From positions 310,001-374,000 of the forward strand of contig NZ_BAAAXG010000028.1 of the NCBI RefSeq assembly GCF_039535475.1: a stretch of DNA of 64,000 nt, given 5' to 3'. The notes under the pieces are model-generated. The model did not search any database. It saw nothing but the letters and a program-made list of their open reading frames with translations, and had not been told where the DNA came from. Shown piece after piece: positions 26,963 to 36,280 of this stretch. The DNA is from Streptomyces showdoensis (lineage in GTDB: Bacteria > Actinomycetota > Actinomycetes > Streptomycetales > Streptomycetaceae). Position numbers and translations under genes: made by a program. Each line of letters starts with the position of its first letter. Position 1 is the first letter of the stretch.

Positions 26963-28525
26963 TCATTCGCCGCTCCTCGTCCCGCGCCGCCCGGCCCGCC
27001 GGACCACCACACTCCTGGGGGCCGTCGCCCCGCGCCGAACCGCCCCTGCGGCCTCCGCGGGTGCGCGTCCGGCGCCGCCCCGGCGCGTGGCACGCATGGC
27101 CGCCACCCGGGGGCGCGGTCCGGCGGGCCGGTCGGCGACCCGCGGGCGGGTCCGCGGCGCCGCCGCCCGGCGACGCGACTGCTCCGGCGGCTGCCCGAGT
27201 CCGTGCTCGGGGCCCTGTCCGGAACCCTGCTCGGCGCCCTGTGCGTCGCTCGCGTCACCGGCGCCGCCCGGGTCCGTCGTCCGGTCTCCCGCCGCCGCGG
27301 CCGCCTGCCGCGTGTCGCGCTCCCGGCGCAGGCAGCTGCGGAGGGACTCCGGGTCGAGGCCTTCGTTGCACGCCTGGTGGAGCAGGCGGGCGAAGAGGTA
27401 CTCCGGGTCGGCGTCCAGGGCGAGGCTGAGGGCGACGCGGGCGGAGGGCTCGTCGCCGCTGGACCAGACGACCCAGCCGGCCAGGGCCAGCGGGGCGGCG
27501 GCGTACTCCTGGTACGGGGCGACGCAGCGCCGGGAGAGCGCCCGCCAGAGCCGCAGGGCGCCGTCGGCCTCGGGTCCTTCCATCCATTCGGCGGCCTGGT
27601 CACGGGTGTCCCGGTCCTGGAGTCCGAGGATCAGTGCGGCGGCTTCCTCGGTGGTGAGACGGGCGTCGTCGGCGGCGTCGGCGGTCACGTGCCCGCGGCC
27701 TGCCGTGAGGCCCGCCCGGCCGGTCAGCACGTCGTGCGGGCTGTCGGTCGCACGGGGCGCCGGGCTCTCGGGGGGCTCGGTGAGCCGCTCGATGAGTGTG
27801 CTGGCGAGTGCGATCGTGGTGGTGCGGACCTCCTGTCGTCCCTGCCCGGCCGGGGCGTCGAGGATCTTGGGCACGAGGAGGGAGGCGGCCTCGCCCAGAG
27901 CGGCGCGCTGGGCCGAGGGGCGTGACGGATCGTCGTCGGACTCCCTCGGCTTCAGCCGGGCCTCCATGTCCTTGAGGGAGCCGCGCACCTGGATCCCGGC
28001 GTAGGCGGCGGACGCCGCCATCACCGACGTACCGGACAGGGCGAGGGGCGTGCCGTCCGGTGGGCAGCAGCGGCTGTCGGGGCAGCAGTACGAGAAGTAC
28101 AGGCCGTCGGAGAGGCAGAGGGCTTCCATGACGGGGACGTCCAGGGCGCCGCAGGCGGTGCGGAGGCGCTGGGAGAAGGGGCGCAGCCGCTCCATGACCC
28201 GGCGGCCGGTCTCGCCGGGTGCGGGGTCCTGACAGAGGAAGACGACGATGGCGTCGGGGCGGTCGCCGCGTCGGGTGCAGCCTTCGACGAGGCATTCGGC
28301 CAGGTGCTCGGCGGTCTCGGACCATTCGTGGGGCGAGCGGGGAATGCCGAGCCTGACGCGGCCCCCGAAGCGTCCGCGCTCGCCGTGGAGCGCGACGAGC
28401 ACGACGGAGTCGCTGGGGTGGAAGCCGAGCATGAACGGCAGCGCGTCGGCCAGTTCGGCGGGGCCGCGGAGGGTGATCTGCGGGGCTGTGGAGGGACCGT
28501 GGGATTCGTGGTGGTTCGTGTTCAT
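26963..28525 (-). CDS. DUF4192 domain-containing protein
   Basis: 520 aa from ATG at 28525. The DUF4192 signature is clear: [32 protein letters not shown] at the N-terminus, [13 protein letters not shown] with [11 protein letters not shown] (a Cys cluster), and a helical second half including [20 protein letters not shown] and [21 protein letters not shown]. The last 90 residues are disordered, Arg/Pro-rich and basic. Function unknown. It is divergent from a RecQ-type helicase and shares a 133-bp promoter region containing an inverted pair of TTATCCACA sites, so joint control is possible. Confidence 0.88.
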   Translation of the reverse strand: MNTNHHESHGPSTAPQITLRGPAELADALPFMLGFHPSDSVVLVALHGERGRFGGRVRLGIPRSPHEWSETAEHLAECLVEGCTRRGDRPDAIVVFLCQDPAPGETGRRVMERLRPFSQRLRTACGALDVPVMEALCLSDGLYFSYCCPDSRCCPPDGTPLALSGTSVMAASAAYAGIQVRGSLKDMEARLKPRESDDDPSRPSAQRAALGEAASLLVPKILDAPAGQGRQEVRTTTIALASTLIERLTEPPESPAPRATDSPHDVLTGRAGLTAGRGHVTADAADDARLTTEEAAALILGLQDRDTRDQAAEWMEGPEADGALRLWRALSRRCVAPYQEYAAAPLALAGWVVWSSGDEPSARVALSLALDADPEYLFARLLHQACNEGLDPESLRSCLRRERDTRQAAAAAGDRTTDPGGAGDASDAQGAEQGSGQGPEHGLGQPPEQSRRRAAAPRTRPRVADRPAGPRPRVAAMRATRRGGAGRAPAEAAGAVRRGATAPRSVVVRRAGRRGTRSGE

Positions 28526-28564
28526 GGTCCAGACGGTCCCGCGGACACCGCCGATCGCGAAACC

Positions 28565-28609
28565 CCTGTGGATAACTCTCGGTGACCGTCCCAGCGAGTT
28601 ATCCACAGG
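28565..28609. promoter_or_regulatory. Inverted pair of DnaA-box-like sites
   Basis: Perfect 13-bp arms CCTGTGGATAACT (28565-28577) and AGTTATCCACAGG (28597-28609), 19 bp apart. Each arm contains TTATCCACA, identical to the E. coli consensus DnaA box. It sits 40 bp before the DUF4192 start and 50 bp before the RecQ start. Confidence 0.7.
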
Positions 28610-28658
28610 TGGAGCGGTCCGTTCGCCGATTGTCCGACCGATCGGGTTGCATGGGGTC

Positions 28659-30842
28659 ATGACCCACGCAGACCGTCCCGAAGACCGCGTCGCCCTCCAC
28701 GCCGCCGCCGACGCCGTGCTCGCCCGTCTCGTCTCCGACCCGACGGGTGCGGCGAGACTGCGCGAGGACCAGTGGCGGGCCATCGAGGCGCTGGTCGCGG
28801 ACAGACGCCGGGCGCTGGTCGTGCAGCGCACGGGCTGGGGCAAGTCGGCGGTGTACTTCGTGGCGACCTCGCTGCTGCGCGAGCGGGGGGCCGGCCCGAC
28901 GGTGATCGTCTCGCCGCTGCTCGCCCTGATGCGCAACCAGGTCGAAGCGGCGGCGCGGGCGGGCATCCGCGCCCGCACGATCAACTCGTCGAACACGGAG
29001 GAGTGGGAGACCGTCCAGCAGGAGGTCGCCGCCGGTGACGTGGATGTGCTGCTGGTCAGCCCGGAGCGGCTCAACAATCCCGACTTCCGCGATCAGGTGC
29101 TGCCGAGCCTCGCCGCGGCGACCGGGCTGCTCGTGGTCGACGAGGCGCACTGCATCTCGGACTGGGGTCATGACTTCCGGCCGGACTACCGGCGGCTGCG
29201 CACGATGCTCGCCGACCTGCCGGCGGGGGTGCCGGTCCTCGCGACGACGGCGACGGCGAATGCCCGGGTGACGGCGGACGTCGCCGAGCAGCTGGGGACC
29301 GGCGGGGACACGGACGCGCTGGTGCTGCGGGGGCCGCTGGACCGCGAGAGTCTGAGTCTCGGTGTGGTGCGGCTGCCGGACGCGGCCCACCGGCTGGCCT
29401 GGCTGGCGGACCATCTGCACGAGCTGCCCGGCTCCGGGATCGTCTACACGCTGACGGTTGCGGCCGCCGAGGAGGTGACGGCCCATCTGCGCCAGTGCGG
29501 GCACACGGTCTCCTCGTACACGGGGCGGACGGAGAACGCCGACCGGCAGCAGGCGGAGGACGATCTGCAGGCGAACCGGGTCAAGGCGCTGGTGGCGACC
29601 TCGGCGCTCGGCATGGGCTTCGACAAGCCGGACCTCGGCTTCGTCGTCCATCTCGGCTCGCCCTCGTCGCCCATCGCGTACTACCAGCAGGTGGGGCGTG
29701 CGGGGCGTGGTGTGGAGCACGCGGAGGTGCTGCTGCTCCCGGGCAAGGAGGACGAGGCGATCTGGCAGTACTTCGCGTCGGTCGCCTTCCCGCCCGAGGA
29801 GCAGGTGCGCCGCACGCTGGACGTGCTCGCACAGGCGGGCCGTCCGTTGTCGCTGCCCGCGCTGGAGCCGCTGGTCGAGCTGCGCAGGACCCGGCTGGAG
29901 ACGATGCTGAAGGTCCTGGACGTGGACGGGGCCGTGAAGCGGGTGAAGGGCGGCTGGGAGAGCACCGGGGAGCCCTGGGTGTACGACACCGAGCGGTACG
30001 CCTGGGTGGCGCGGCAGCGGTCGGCGGAGCAGCAGGCCATGCGGGAGTACGCGGCGACGGACGGCTGCCGGATGGAGTTCCTGCGCCGTCAGCTGGACGA
30101 CGAGGCGGCGGCCCCGTGCGGCCGTTGCGACAACTGTGCGGGCGTCAGGTTCGACGCGAAGGTCTCCGACTCGGCGCTCGACACGGCGAAGGGGGAGCTG
30201 CGGCGGGCGGGCGTCGAGGTGGAGCCGCGCAAGATGTGGCCGACCGGTCTCGCCGCCGTCGGTGTGGATCTGAAGGGCCGTATCCCGGCCGGCGAGCAGT
30301 CGTACGCAGGCCGGGCGCTCGGGCGGCTGTCGGACATCGGCTGGGGCAACCGGCTCCGGCCGATGCTTTCGGACGGCGCGCCGGACGGCGAGGTGCCGGA
30401 CGACGTGGTGCAGGCGGTGGTGCGGGTGCTCGCCGACTGGGCGAAGGGCCCGGGTGGTTGGGCCTCCGGCGGGCCGGACGCGCCGCCGCGGCCGGCCGGT
30501 GTGGTCATGGTCGCCTCGCACCGGAAGCCCCGGCTGGTGGGTTCGCTCGGCCGGCGGATCTCCGAGATCGGCCGGATGCCGCTGCTCGGCACGGTGGAGT
30601 ACGCGCCGGAAGCTGCCGACCTGCGGATCTCCCGGACCAACAGCGCGCAGCGGGTGGTCGGACTGCAGCGGACGCTGCTCGTCCCGGACGAGCTCGCGGA
30701 GCGGCTGGCCACGGCGGGAGGGCCCGTTCTGCTGGTGGACGATCTGGCCGACAGTGGCTGGACGTTGGCGGTGGCGGCGAGGCTGCTGCGGCGGGCGGGA
30801 GCGGAGGGGGTGTTTCCGCTGGTGCTTGCCGTCCAGGGGTGA
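28659..30842 (+). CDS. RecQ-type ATP-dependent DNA helicase with C-terminal PRTase-like domain
   Basis: 727 aa from ATG at 28659 (weak RBS). SF2 motifs: Walker [14 protein letters not shown] box [25 protein letters not shown], motif [15 protein letters not shown] and motif [14 protein letters not shown] RecQ-Ct zinc site follows (DGCRMEF...CGRCDNC). Instead of an HRDC domain, the last about 180 residues look like a type I phosphoribosyltransferase fold ending in [18 protein letters not shown] (about 690-706), a PRPP-binding-loop motif. A 3'-5' helicase role in repair or recombination is likely; the role of the PRTase-like domain is unknown. Confidence 0.9.
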   Translation: MTHADRPEDRVALHAAADAVLARLVSDPTGAARLREDQWRAIEALVADRRRALVVQRTGWGKSAVYFVATSLLRERGAGPTVIVSPLLALMRNQVEAAARAGIRARTINSSNTEEWETVQQEVAAGDVDVLLVSPERLNNPDFRDQVLPSLAAATGLLVVDEAHCISDWGHDFRPDYRRLRTMLADLPAGVPVLATTATANARVTADVAEQLGTGGDTDALVLRGPLDRESLSLGVVRLPDAAHRLAWLADHLHELPGSGIVYTLTVAAAEEVTAHLRQCGHTVSSYTGRTENADRQQAEDDLQANRVKALVATSALGMGFDKPDLGFVVHLGSPSSPIAYYQQVGRAGRGVEHAEVLLLPGKEDEAIWQYFASVAFPPEEQVRRTLDVLAQAGRPLSLPALEPLVELRRTRLETMLKVLDVDGAVKRVKGGWESTGEPWVYDTERYAWVARQRSAEQQAMREYAATDGCRMEFLRRQLDDEAAAPCGRCDNCAGVRFDAKVSDSALDTAKGELRRAGVEVEPRKMWPTGLAAVGVDLKGRIPAGEQSYAGRALGRLSDIGWGNRLRPMLSDGAPDGEVPDDVVQAVVRVLADWAKGPGGWASGGPDAPPRPAGVVMVASHRKPRLVGSLGRRISEIGRMPLLGTVEYAPEAADLRISRTNSAQRVVGLQRTLLVPDELAERLATAGGPVLLVDDLADSGWTLAVAARLLRRAGAEGVFPLVLAVQG

Positions 30843-31063
30843 AACGGGGAGTGAACAATGGGCAACTGGGCAGGGATATGAGAGTCATACCGGATCATTC
30901 CAGTCAGCGGCCTCAATTGCTCGTTGCCGCCCGCGCACGGGCCAGGAAGAATTGGGAATCCGCCCCCGCACGGCCCGTACGCGGTCCGGATGGACCGTGC
31001 CGTGGTGCGCCCTCACCCACCCGTCCCTGCCCGCGGAGCGGGCGTGTATCCGAAGGGAGGATC

Positions 31064-31690
31064 GTGACCCTCGGATTCGCTCCGTCCTCCGCCTCTTCGA
31101 TCAGTTCGTCGTCCGGGTCGGCCAGCCGCCTCGCTCGGATGCTCGAACCGGCCGAGTGGGCCGCGGCCGGGATCCCGCTGCTGCGCAATCCCCGTGAGGT
31201 CGTCAGCGGCCTGCATTCCCGGCATCTGCCCACTCCCGCGACCGCGGTGGTCGCCGTCCTGGACCATGAGGAACGGGTGGCCGCCAGCGCCTCGTTCACC
31301 CGGAGGTCCGCCCCGGCGGACGGCTGGGAGTTCCGTAACGCGCTCCTCGCCCATCTGCGCCGGGTCATCCCGCACGACCTGCGCCGGCGGGCTCCGGTGC
31401 GGACGGCCGTCCTGCTCTACTGCCGCGAGGGCGACGAGCGCTGGACGGAGGAAGACGGGGCCTGGATGTGGGGGCTGCGGGACGCCTGCACGCTCCACGG
31501 GCTGCGCTGTGGTGCGTACATCACGCTGACCCGAGGGGGCTGGCAGGTGCTCGGCGAGGGCCGCGGCGGCCGACGGCCGAGCTCCGACTCTCCGCCCGTG
31601 CCACTGGGCGAGGAGTCCGCGTTCGACCGGCTCGTGCCGCGGATCGCGAGCGGGGCGCCGGAGCCGTTGCGCCGGGCCGCCGCACGCTGA
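31064..31690 (+). CDS. Conserved hypothetical protein
   Basis: 208 aa from GTG at 31064, with AAGGGAGG 5 bp upstream. A Ser-rich N-terminus (SSASSISSSSGSAS) is followed by a globular part: AEWAAAGIPLLRNPREVVSGLHSRH, FRNALLAHLRRVIPHDLRRR, AVLLYCREGDERWTEEDGAW and CGAYITLTRGGWQVLG. No catalytic motif, signal or membrane segment is recognised. It follows the recQ gene by 221 bp on the same strand and is flanked downstream by 29-bp tandem repeats. Confidence 0.75.
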   Translation: MTLGFAPSSASSISSSSGSASRLARMLEPAEWAAAGIPLLRNPREVVSGLHSRHLPTPATAVVAVLDHEERVAASASFTRRSAPADGWEFRNALLAHLRRVIPHDLRRRAPVRTAVLLYCREGDERWTEEDGAWMWGLRDACTLHGLRCGAYITLTRGGWQVLGEGRGGRRPSSDSPPVPLGEESAFDRLVPRIASGAPEPLRRAAAR

Positions 31691-32024
31691 CGCACGACCG
31701 CCACGGACCCGTCGGGCGTCGGACGGCCGGCCCGGGACATCGGCGCGCGGTCGTCGGAGGCAGGCACGTGCGCGACCCGTCCGGCGCGGCGCCGGAGGAA
31801 GCACCATCGGCGAAGCCACCGGAGAAGCACTGCCCCGAGGGGCACCGCCGGTGAGCACCGCCGGAGAAGCGCTGCTCGGTGGAGCACCGTCGGGGAAGTA
31901 GTGCTCGGTGAAGCACCGCCGGGGAAGTACTGCCCAGGGAAGCACCGCCGGGGAAGTACTGCTCGGTGGAGCACCGCCGCCCGGCCGCCCCCTCAGGGGC
32001 AGCCGGGTCCCGGGCGGGCGTCGG
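31691..32024. other. Convergent intergenic region with 29-bp tandem repeats
   Basis: 334 bp between two convergent uncharacterised genes. Positions 31801-31980 are a tandem repeat array described separately; the rest is plain GC-rich sequence. No gene is seen. Confidence 0.6.
31855..31980. repeat. 29-bp tandem repeat array
   Basis: Four contiguous 29-bp units start at 31855, 31884, 31913 and 31942, plus a partial unit at 31971. All begin GCACCG(C/T)CGG(A/G)GAAG and carry CTGCTCGGT or a variant. Diverged copies extend upstream to about 31801. The units abut without spacers. Confidence 0.9.
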
Positions 32025-32657
32025 TCAGACGCCGGCGCCCAGTGCGGCGTTGACGCGCTCGGCGTCGCCGCAGACGATCAGCAGCGCGGTCGCCCGCTTC
32101 AGCGCCTCGGGCAGGGATCGGGAGACGGCGTCGCCGGAACCGCCGTTGACGGCGACGACCACCACGGGACGGGCCGCGGCCCGCTCCACGGCGGCGGCGT
32201 CCGCGAAGAACACGTCCTCGCGGGCATCCTGCTGCGCCCAGTAGGCGGGCTCACCGAAGGACAGCTCGTGCGCCGCCCAGGGGTGCTGCTCGCCGGTGGT
32301 GAGCACCAGCACGTCACCGGGGGCGCGGCCGGACTCCAGCAGCAGGTCCACGGCCTCCTCGGCGGCGTCGAGAGCGCCGTCGGCGGTGGCCGGGATCAGC
32401 TGGATCTGGGCACCGGACCGCTGGTCGGAACGATTCTCCAGGTCACTCGGAGCGGTCGGTCCGGCAGCGGGCTGCGGGCGCGGCACCGGCGGCGCGGGCC
32501 GGACCGGGCCGGGGCCCGGGCGTCCGGGTCGCGGGGTGGCCGCGGTGCGCGGGCCGGGTACGGGTCGGGGGGTCGGCACGGGGCGGCCGGCGGCCGCAGT
32601 CGCGCGGGGACCCTGGGCACTCTCAGAAATCTGAGGCTCCTCGGGGATGAGAGGCAT
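32025..32657 (-). CDS. Conserved hypothetical protein with Pro-rich N-terminus
   Basis: 210 aa from ATG at 32657; no strong RBS, so the start is uncertain. Residues 15-80 are Pro/Ala/Arg-rich and disordered. The C-terminal 110 residues form an alpha/beta fold (IQLIPATADGALDAAEEAVDL, GDVLVLTTGEQHPWAAHELSFGE, RPVVVVAVNGGSGD, ALLIVCGDAERVNAALG) that reads like the C-terminal strand-helix layers of UvrD-like helicase proteins, but has no Walker motif. Function unknown. It sits downstream of rnhB on the same strand with a 133-bp gap. Confidence 0.75.
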   Translation of the reverse strand: MPLIPEEPQISESAQGPRATAAAGRPVPTPRPVPGPRTAATPRPGRPGPGPVRPAPPVPRPQPAAGPTAPSDLENRSDQRSGAQIQLIPATADGALDAAEEAVDLLLESGRAPGDVLVLTTGEQHPWAAHELSFGEPAYWAQQDAREDVFFADAAAVERAAARPVVVVAVNGGSGDAVSRSLPEALKRATALLIVCGDAERVNAALGAGV

Positions 32658-32790
32658 GGGTGGATGTCTATCAAACGCCGTCGCGGGAAGCTCCGGCGGG
32701 TGGGCACGCAGGGGTGCCCCGGCCACTGGGAAGGCTCCGCCGAGAGGACCCCGTACGGGATCCCGCCGGAGAAGAACCAGCGGTCGGAAG

Positions 32791-33501
32791 TCAGAAGTCG
32801 AAGCCGAGTTGGCCCCCGCTTTCCAGCGCGGCCGCCTCGGCGGAGAGGCGGACCTTCTTCAGATGCCGCCAGCGGGGCATGGCGTCGAGGTACGACCAGG
32901 ACAGCCGGTGGTACGGGGTCGGACCCCGCTCCTCCAGCGCGGCTTTGTGAACCGGCGAGGGGTAGCCCGCGTTGGCCCCGAAGGCGTACGCGGCGTACTC
33001 CTCCGCCTCGGCCCCCAGTTCGCCCATCAGCTCGTCGCGCCGCACCTTGGCGATCACGGAGGCGGCGGCGACGGCGATGCAGGACTGGTCGCCCTTGATC
33101 ACCGTACGGACCTGATAGGGGCTGCCGAGGTAGTCGTGCTTGCCGTCGAGGATCACCGCGTCGGGGCGCACCGGAAGGCCTTCCAGTGCGCGGACGGCGG
33201 CCAGCCGGAGCGCGGCGGTCATCCCGAGTTCGTCGATCTCCTCGGGCGAGGCGTCACCGAGCGCGTACGCCGTGACCCAGTCCTGGAGCTCGGCGGCGAG
33301 CGCGGTGCGTCGCTTGGGGGTGATCAGCTTGGAGTCGGTGAGTCCGGCGGGTGCCCGGCGCAGGCCGGTGACGGCGGCGCACACGGTCACGGGACCGGCC
33401 CACGCCCCGCGTCCGACCTCGTCGACCCCGGCGATGATCTTGGCGCCGGTGGTGGCTCGGATCGATCGCTCGACACTGTGGGTGGGTGGTTCGTACGGCA
33501 T
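32791..33501 (-). CDS. rnhB: Ribonuclease HII
   Basis: 236 aa from ATG at 33501. The RNase H fold's first acidic pair appears in [17 protein letters not shown], with further catalytic acids in [13 protein letters not shown] and in [12 protein letters not shown]. It ends in a conserved [28 protein letters not shown] tail. It removes ribonucleotides and primer RNA from DNA by cutting RNA-DNA junctions. Length is normal. The upstream region carries an unusual 18-bp pyrimidine tandem repeat about 240 bp away. Confidence 0.96.
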   Translation of the reverse strand: MPYEPPTHSVERSIRATTGAKIIAGVDEVGRGAWAGPVTVCAAVTGLRRAPAGLTDSKLITPKRRTALAAELQDWVTAYALGDASPEEIDELGMTAALRLAAVRALEGLPVRPDAVILDGKHDYLGSPYQVRTVIKGDQSCIAVAAASVIAKVRRDELMGELGAEAEEYAAYAFGANAGYPSPVHKAALEERGPTPYHRLSWSYLDAMPRWRHLKKVRLSAEAAALESGGQLGFDF

Positions 33502-33874
33502 GGCGCCTGACAGGTTACGCCGACGGGCGCCTCCCCCGGTACCCGGATTCCACCTGGTGACCCGCACCCGACCGAATCCCGACCCGAGGGCGGTCCGATC
33601 CCGGCCGGATATCAACCCCGCAGCCACCCCGCCCGGGCCGGATACCGCCCCCGCCGCCACCCAGGCCCGGCCGGTTCTCGCCCCCGGCCGACCTTCCGAC
33701 CCGTCCTCGCGGGCCCGCCCGACCTCCACGACTTCCCTTGCCCCCCGCCCTCCCCTGCTTCCCTGCCCTCCCCTGCTTCCCTGCCCTCCCTTGCCTCCCT
33801 GCCCTCCCCTGCTTCCCTGCCCTCCCTTGTCTCCTTGACCTCCGCGCCGCCCCGCCCCCCTGGCAGCCCCGGCC
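33502..33874. other. rnhB upstream region with pyrimidine tandem repeat
   Basis: 373 bp upstream of rnhB and downstream of a tetR gene, both on the minus strand. No gene is seen. It includes the 18-bp repeat array at 33746-33843 and, before it, C-rich sequence with recurrent CCGGCCGG elements. Confidence 0.6.
33746..33843. repeat. 18-bp pyrimidine-rich tandem repeats
   Basis: Five 18-bp units at 33746, 33764, 33782, 33800 and 33818 plus a partial at 33836. The consensus is TGCCCTCCCCTGCTTCCC, with units 3 and 5 carrying CTTGCCT and CTTGTCT variants. The strand is almost pure pyrimidine, interrupted by two G per unit. Confidence 0.9.
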
Positions 33875-34492
33875 CTACTTCCGCAGCAGCGGCACCATGA
33901 CCCGGTCGATCATCTCGGCGATCTCGGCCTCGCTCCATTCGCTGCCGCACACCTTGGAGCGGTACATCATCATCGCCGGGATGACGTCGTAGACCAGATC
34001 GCCGGGAGCGTCCGCGCGGACCTCTCCGCGTTCCACACCACGCTCGACCACCTCCCGCAGCAACCGCTTCGAGGGGTCGGTCACCCCGGTGAGGATGAGT
34101 GCCTGGAAGCGCTCGGAGGTCTCGGCGTCACATTCGTGAATGACGGCACGCAGGGCGAAGCCGGGCTTCGAGTACATCGCCGCCCGCACCCTCCGGCACA
34201 GCTGGTAGAGGTCCTCGCGGACGTTTCCGTGATCGGGTGCCTCACCCAGGGCGGGGAGCGCGGCCCGGAGCGCGTCGACGACGAGGTCCTCCTTGGAGGA
34301 CCAGCGCCGGTACACCGCGGCCTTTCCGGTCTGCGCGCCGACGGCGACGCCCTCCATCGTCAGGCCGTTCCAGCCGACCGTGCTCAGCTGTTCGAGCGCC
34401 GCCTCCAGGATCGCGCGTTCCAGCACCGCGCCGCGACGCCGTGACGTCGCCCCCGGTGGCCGAGCGGTGGCCACGGAGTGCGAAGTAACCAT
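33875..34492 (-). CDS. TetR family repressor of adjacent MFS exporter
   Basis: 205 aa from ATG at 34492. The helix-turn-helix reads [21 protein letters not shown] (about 44-64), followed by a helical ligand domain similar to the TetR_C_16-like group ([34 protein letters not shown]). It is divergent from a 14-TM MFS exporter across 134 bp holding two 22-bp operator copies. Repression relieved by the exported drug is the standard model; the ligand is unknown. Confidence 0.93.
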   Translation of the reverse strand: MVTSHSVATARPPGATSRRRGAVLERAILEAALEQLSTVGWNGLTMEGVAVGAQTGKAAVYRRWSSKEDLVVDALRAALPALGEAPDHGNVREDLYQLCRRVRAAMYSKPGFALRAVIHECDAETSERFQALILTGVTDPSKRLLREVVERGVERGEVRADAPGDLVYDVIPAMMMYRSKVCGSEWSEAEIAEMIDRVMVPLLRK

Positions 34493-34535
34493 CAGGACCT
34501 CTCTGTTGGGCCGTCTTCGGGCAACCGGCAGTGCT

Positions 34536-34557
34536 CAGTGAACGGTTGCGTTCTCTG
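34536..34557. promoter_or_regulatory. TetR operator copy 1 (imperfect)
   Basis: 22 bp with arms CAGTGAACG and CGTTCTCTG around a GTTG centre. It matches the perfect copy 46 bp downstream except for one base in the right arm and the centre. Confidence 0.75.
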
Positions 34558-34581
34558 AGGGGGAATCACTACCGTGGAAGA

Positions 34582-34603
34582 CAGTGAACGAGTGCGTTCA
34601 CTG
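34582..34603. promoter_or_regulatory. TetR operator copy 2 (perfect palindrome)
   Basis: 22 bp with perfect 9-bp arms CAGTGAACG / CGTTCACTG and an AGTG centre, 23 bp before the MFS start codon. It probably overlaps the exporter promoter. Confidence 0.85.
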
Positions 34604-34626
34604 GATTCTTCCGTGGGGGATACACA

Positions 34627-36180
34627 GTGACAACATCTCCGGTGGACACCCGGACAGGTCCAGGCACCGCCAGGTACCCGAATCGGCCGGGAATCGCTCT
34701 CACCGTCATCGCCGCCTGCCAGTTGATGGTCGTCCTCGACGCCACGATCGTGAACATCGCGCTTCCGCACATCCAGGAGGCGCTCTCCTTCTCCACCACC
34801 GACCTGTCGTGGGTGCTGAGCGCCTACACGCTCACGTTCGGCGGCCTGCTGCTGCTCGGCGGCCGGGCCGGCGACATCCTCGGGCGCCGCCGGGTGTTCA
34901 TGACCGGCATCCTGGTCTTCACCCTCGCCTCGCTGCTCGGCGGCTTCGCCCAGGAGCCCTGGCAGCTCCTGGCCGCGCGCGCCCTGCAGGGCGTCGGAGG
35001 CGCGATCGCCTCGCCGACCTCCCTCGCACTGATCACGACGACCTTCCCCGAAGGCCCGGAGCGGAACCGGGCCTTCGGCGTCTTCGCCGCCGTCTCGGCC
35101 GGCGGCGGCGCGATCGGCCTGCTCGCCGGCGGCATGCTCACCGAGTGGCTCGACTGGCGCTGGGTGCTCTTCGTGAACGTGCCGATCGGGCTGGTCATCG
35201 CCTTCCTGACGCCCCGTTTCATCAACGAGTCCGAGCGCCACCCCGGCCGCTTCGACCTCGCGGGCGCGCTCTCCTCCACCCTCGGCATGACCGCGCTGGT
35301 CTACGGCTTCATCCGCGCCTCGGAGGAAGGCTGGCGGGACTCGCTGACGATCACGGCGTTCATCGCGGCGGGCGTCCTGCTGGCGGCCTTCGCCCTCATC
35401 GAGGCGCGGGCCCGCGAACCGATCACCCCCTTGCGGATGTTCGCCGACCGCAACCGCTCGGGCACGTACGTGATCATGCTCAGCCTGGCCGCCGCCATGC
35501 TCGGCATGTTCTTCTTCATCGTCCTGTTCGTCCAGAACGTGCTCGGCTACAGCCCGATCCGCTCCGGACTCGCCTTCCTCCCGGTGACGCTGGCCATCGG
35601 GCTCGGCGCGGGACTCGCCCAGCGGATGCTGCCGGTCCTCGGCCCGAAGCCGTTCATGGTGGCCGGAGCGTCGTGCACCGCGATCGGCCTCTTCTGGCTC
35701 AGCTTCATCAGCTCGGACAGCTCCTACGCGAGCGGCGTCCTCGGCCCGATGCTCGTCTTCGGCTTCGGCATGGGGCTCAACTTCGTGACCCTCACCCTGA
35801 CCGCCGTCTCCGGCGTCGCGCAGCACGAGGCCGGTGCCGCGTCGGGGCTGCTCAACGCCACCCAGCAGGTCGGCGGTTCGCTGGGCCTGTCGATCCTGGT
35901 CACGGTCTTCGGCACGGCCGGCCGGGACGAGGCGCGGCAGCTGGTCCCGGAGTTCCTCGCGACGGCGACGCCCGAGCAGAAGGCGGCGTTCGCCCGGACC
36001 CGCGAGCTGCCGCCGCCCTGGTCCCACGACGTACTGACGGCCGGCATCTCGCTCGCGTTCACGGCCGCGGTGGTCATGGCGCTGGTCGCGTTCGTCACCG
36101 CGGTGACCGTGATCCGGGTGCGCAAGAGCGACCTGGAGTCGCTCAGCGGTACGGCGGGGGCCGCGGGCCCGGTCGCCTGA
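34627..36180 (+). CDS. MFS drug exporter, DHA2 (EmrB/QacA) family, 14 TM
   Basis: 517 aa from GTG at 34627 (GGGGGAT upstream). It starts GIALTVIAACQLMVVLDATIVNIALPHIQ, the conserved TM1 with motif D1 (LDxTxVNxALP), then motif A GGRAGDILGRRRVF, motif C-like GGAIGLLAGGMLTEWLDWRW, and about 14 hydrophobic spans ending in an Arg/Lys/Asp-rich tail. It is a proton-driven multidrug or antibiotic exporter. Expression is probably set by the divergent TetR. Confidence 0.94.
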   Translation: MTTSPVDTRTGPGTARYPNRPGIALTVIAACQLMVVLDATIVNIALPHIQEALSFSTTDLSWVLSAYTLTFGGLLLLGGRAGDILGRRRVFMTGILVFTLASLLGGFAQEPWQLLAARALQGVGGAIASPTSLALITTTFPEGPERNRAFGVFAAVSAGGGAIGLLAGGMLTEWLDWRWVLFVNVPIGLVIAFLTPRFINESERHPGRFDLAGALSSTLGMTALVYGFIRASEEGWRDSLTITAFIAAGVLLAAFALIEARAREPITPLRMFADRNRSGTYVIMLSLAAAMLGMFFFIVLFVQNVLGYSPIRSGLAFLPVTLAIGLGAGLAQRMLPVLGPKPFMVAGASCTAIGLFWLSFISSDSSYASGVLGPMLVFGFGMGLNFVTLTLTAVSGVAQHEAGAASGLLNATQQVGGSLGLSILVTVFGTAGRDEARQLVPEFLATATPEQKAAFARTRELPPPWSHDVLTAGISLAFTAAVVMALVAFVTAVTVIRVRKSDLESLSGTAGAAGPVA

Positions 36181-36206
36181 CCGGCGCGGCCCTCCCCGGT
36201 CACGGC

Positions 36207-36254
36207 CGAGGGGCGGGTCCTCCTTCCCGTACGGGGAGGAGGACCCGCCCCTCG
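36207..36254. terminator. Bidirectional terminator, MFS/DUF4173
   Basis: Perfect 17-bp arms CGAGGGGCGGGTCCTCC (36207-36223) and GGAGGACCCGCCCCTCG (36238-36254), between convergent genes. Confidence 0.85.
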
Positions 36255-36280
36255 CCGCGCGCGGCCCGAAGGGGTACGGG

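Noticed and set aside
31417..31974. Minus-strand frames over the 29-bp repeats, with LHRAVLPRRCFPG-like peptide repeats
   Set aside because: The peptide periodicity simply reflects the DNA tandem repeat and the frame overlaps a better-supported + strand gene.
31855..31980. CRISPR array
   Set aside because: The 29-bp units are contiguous with no unique spacers, and no cas genes are present.
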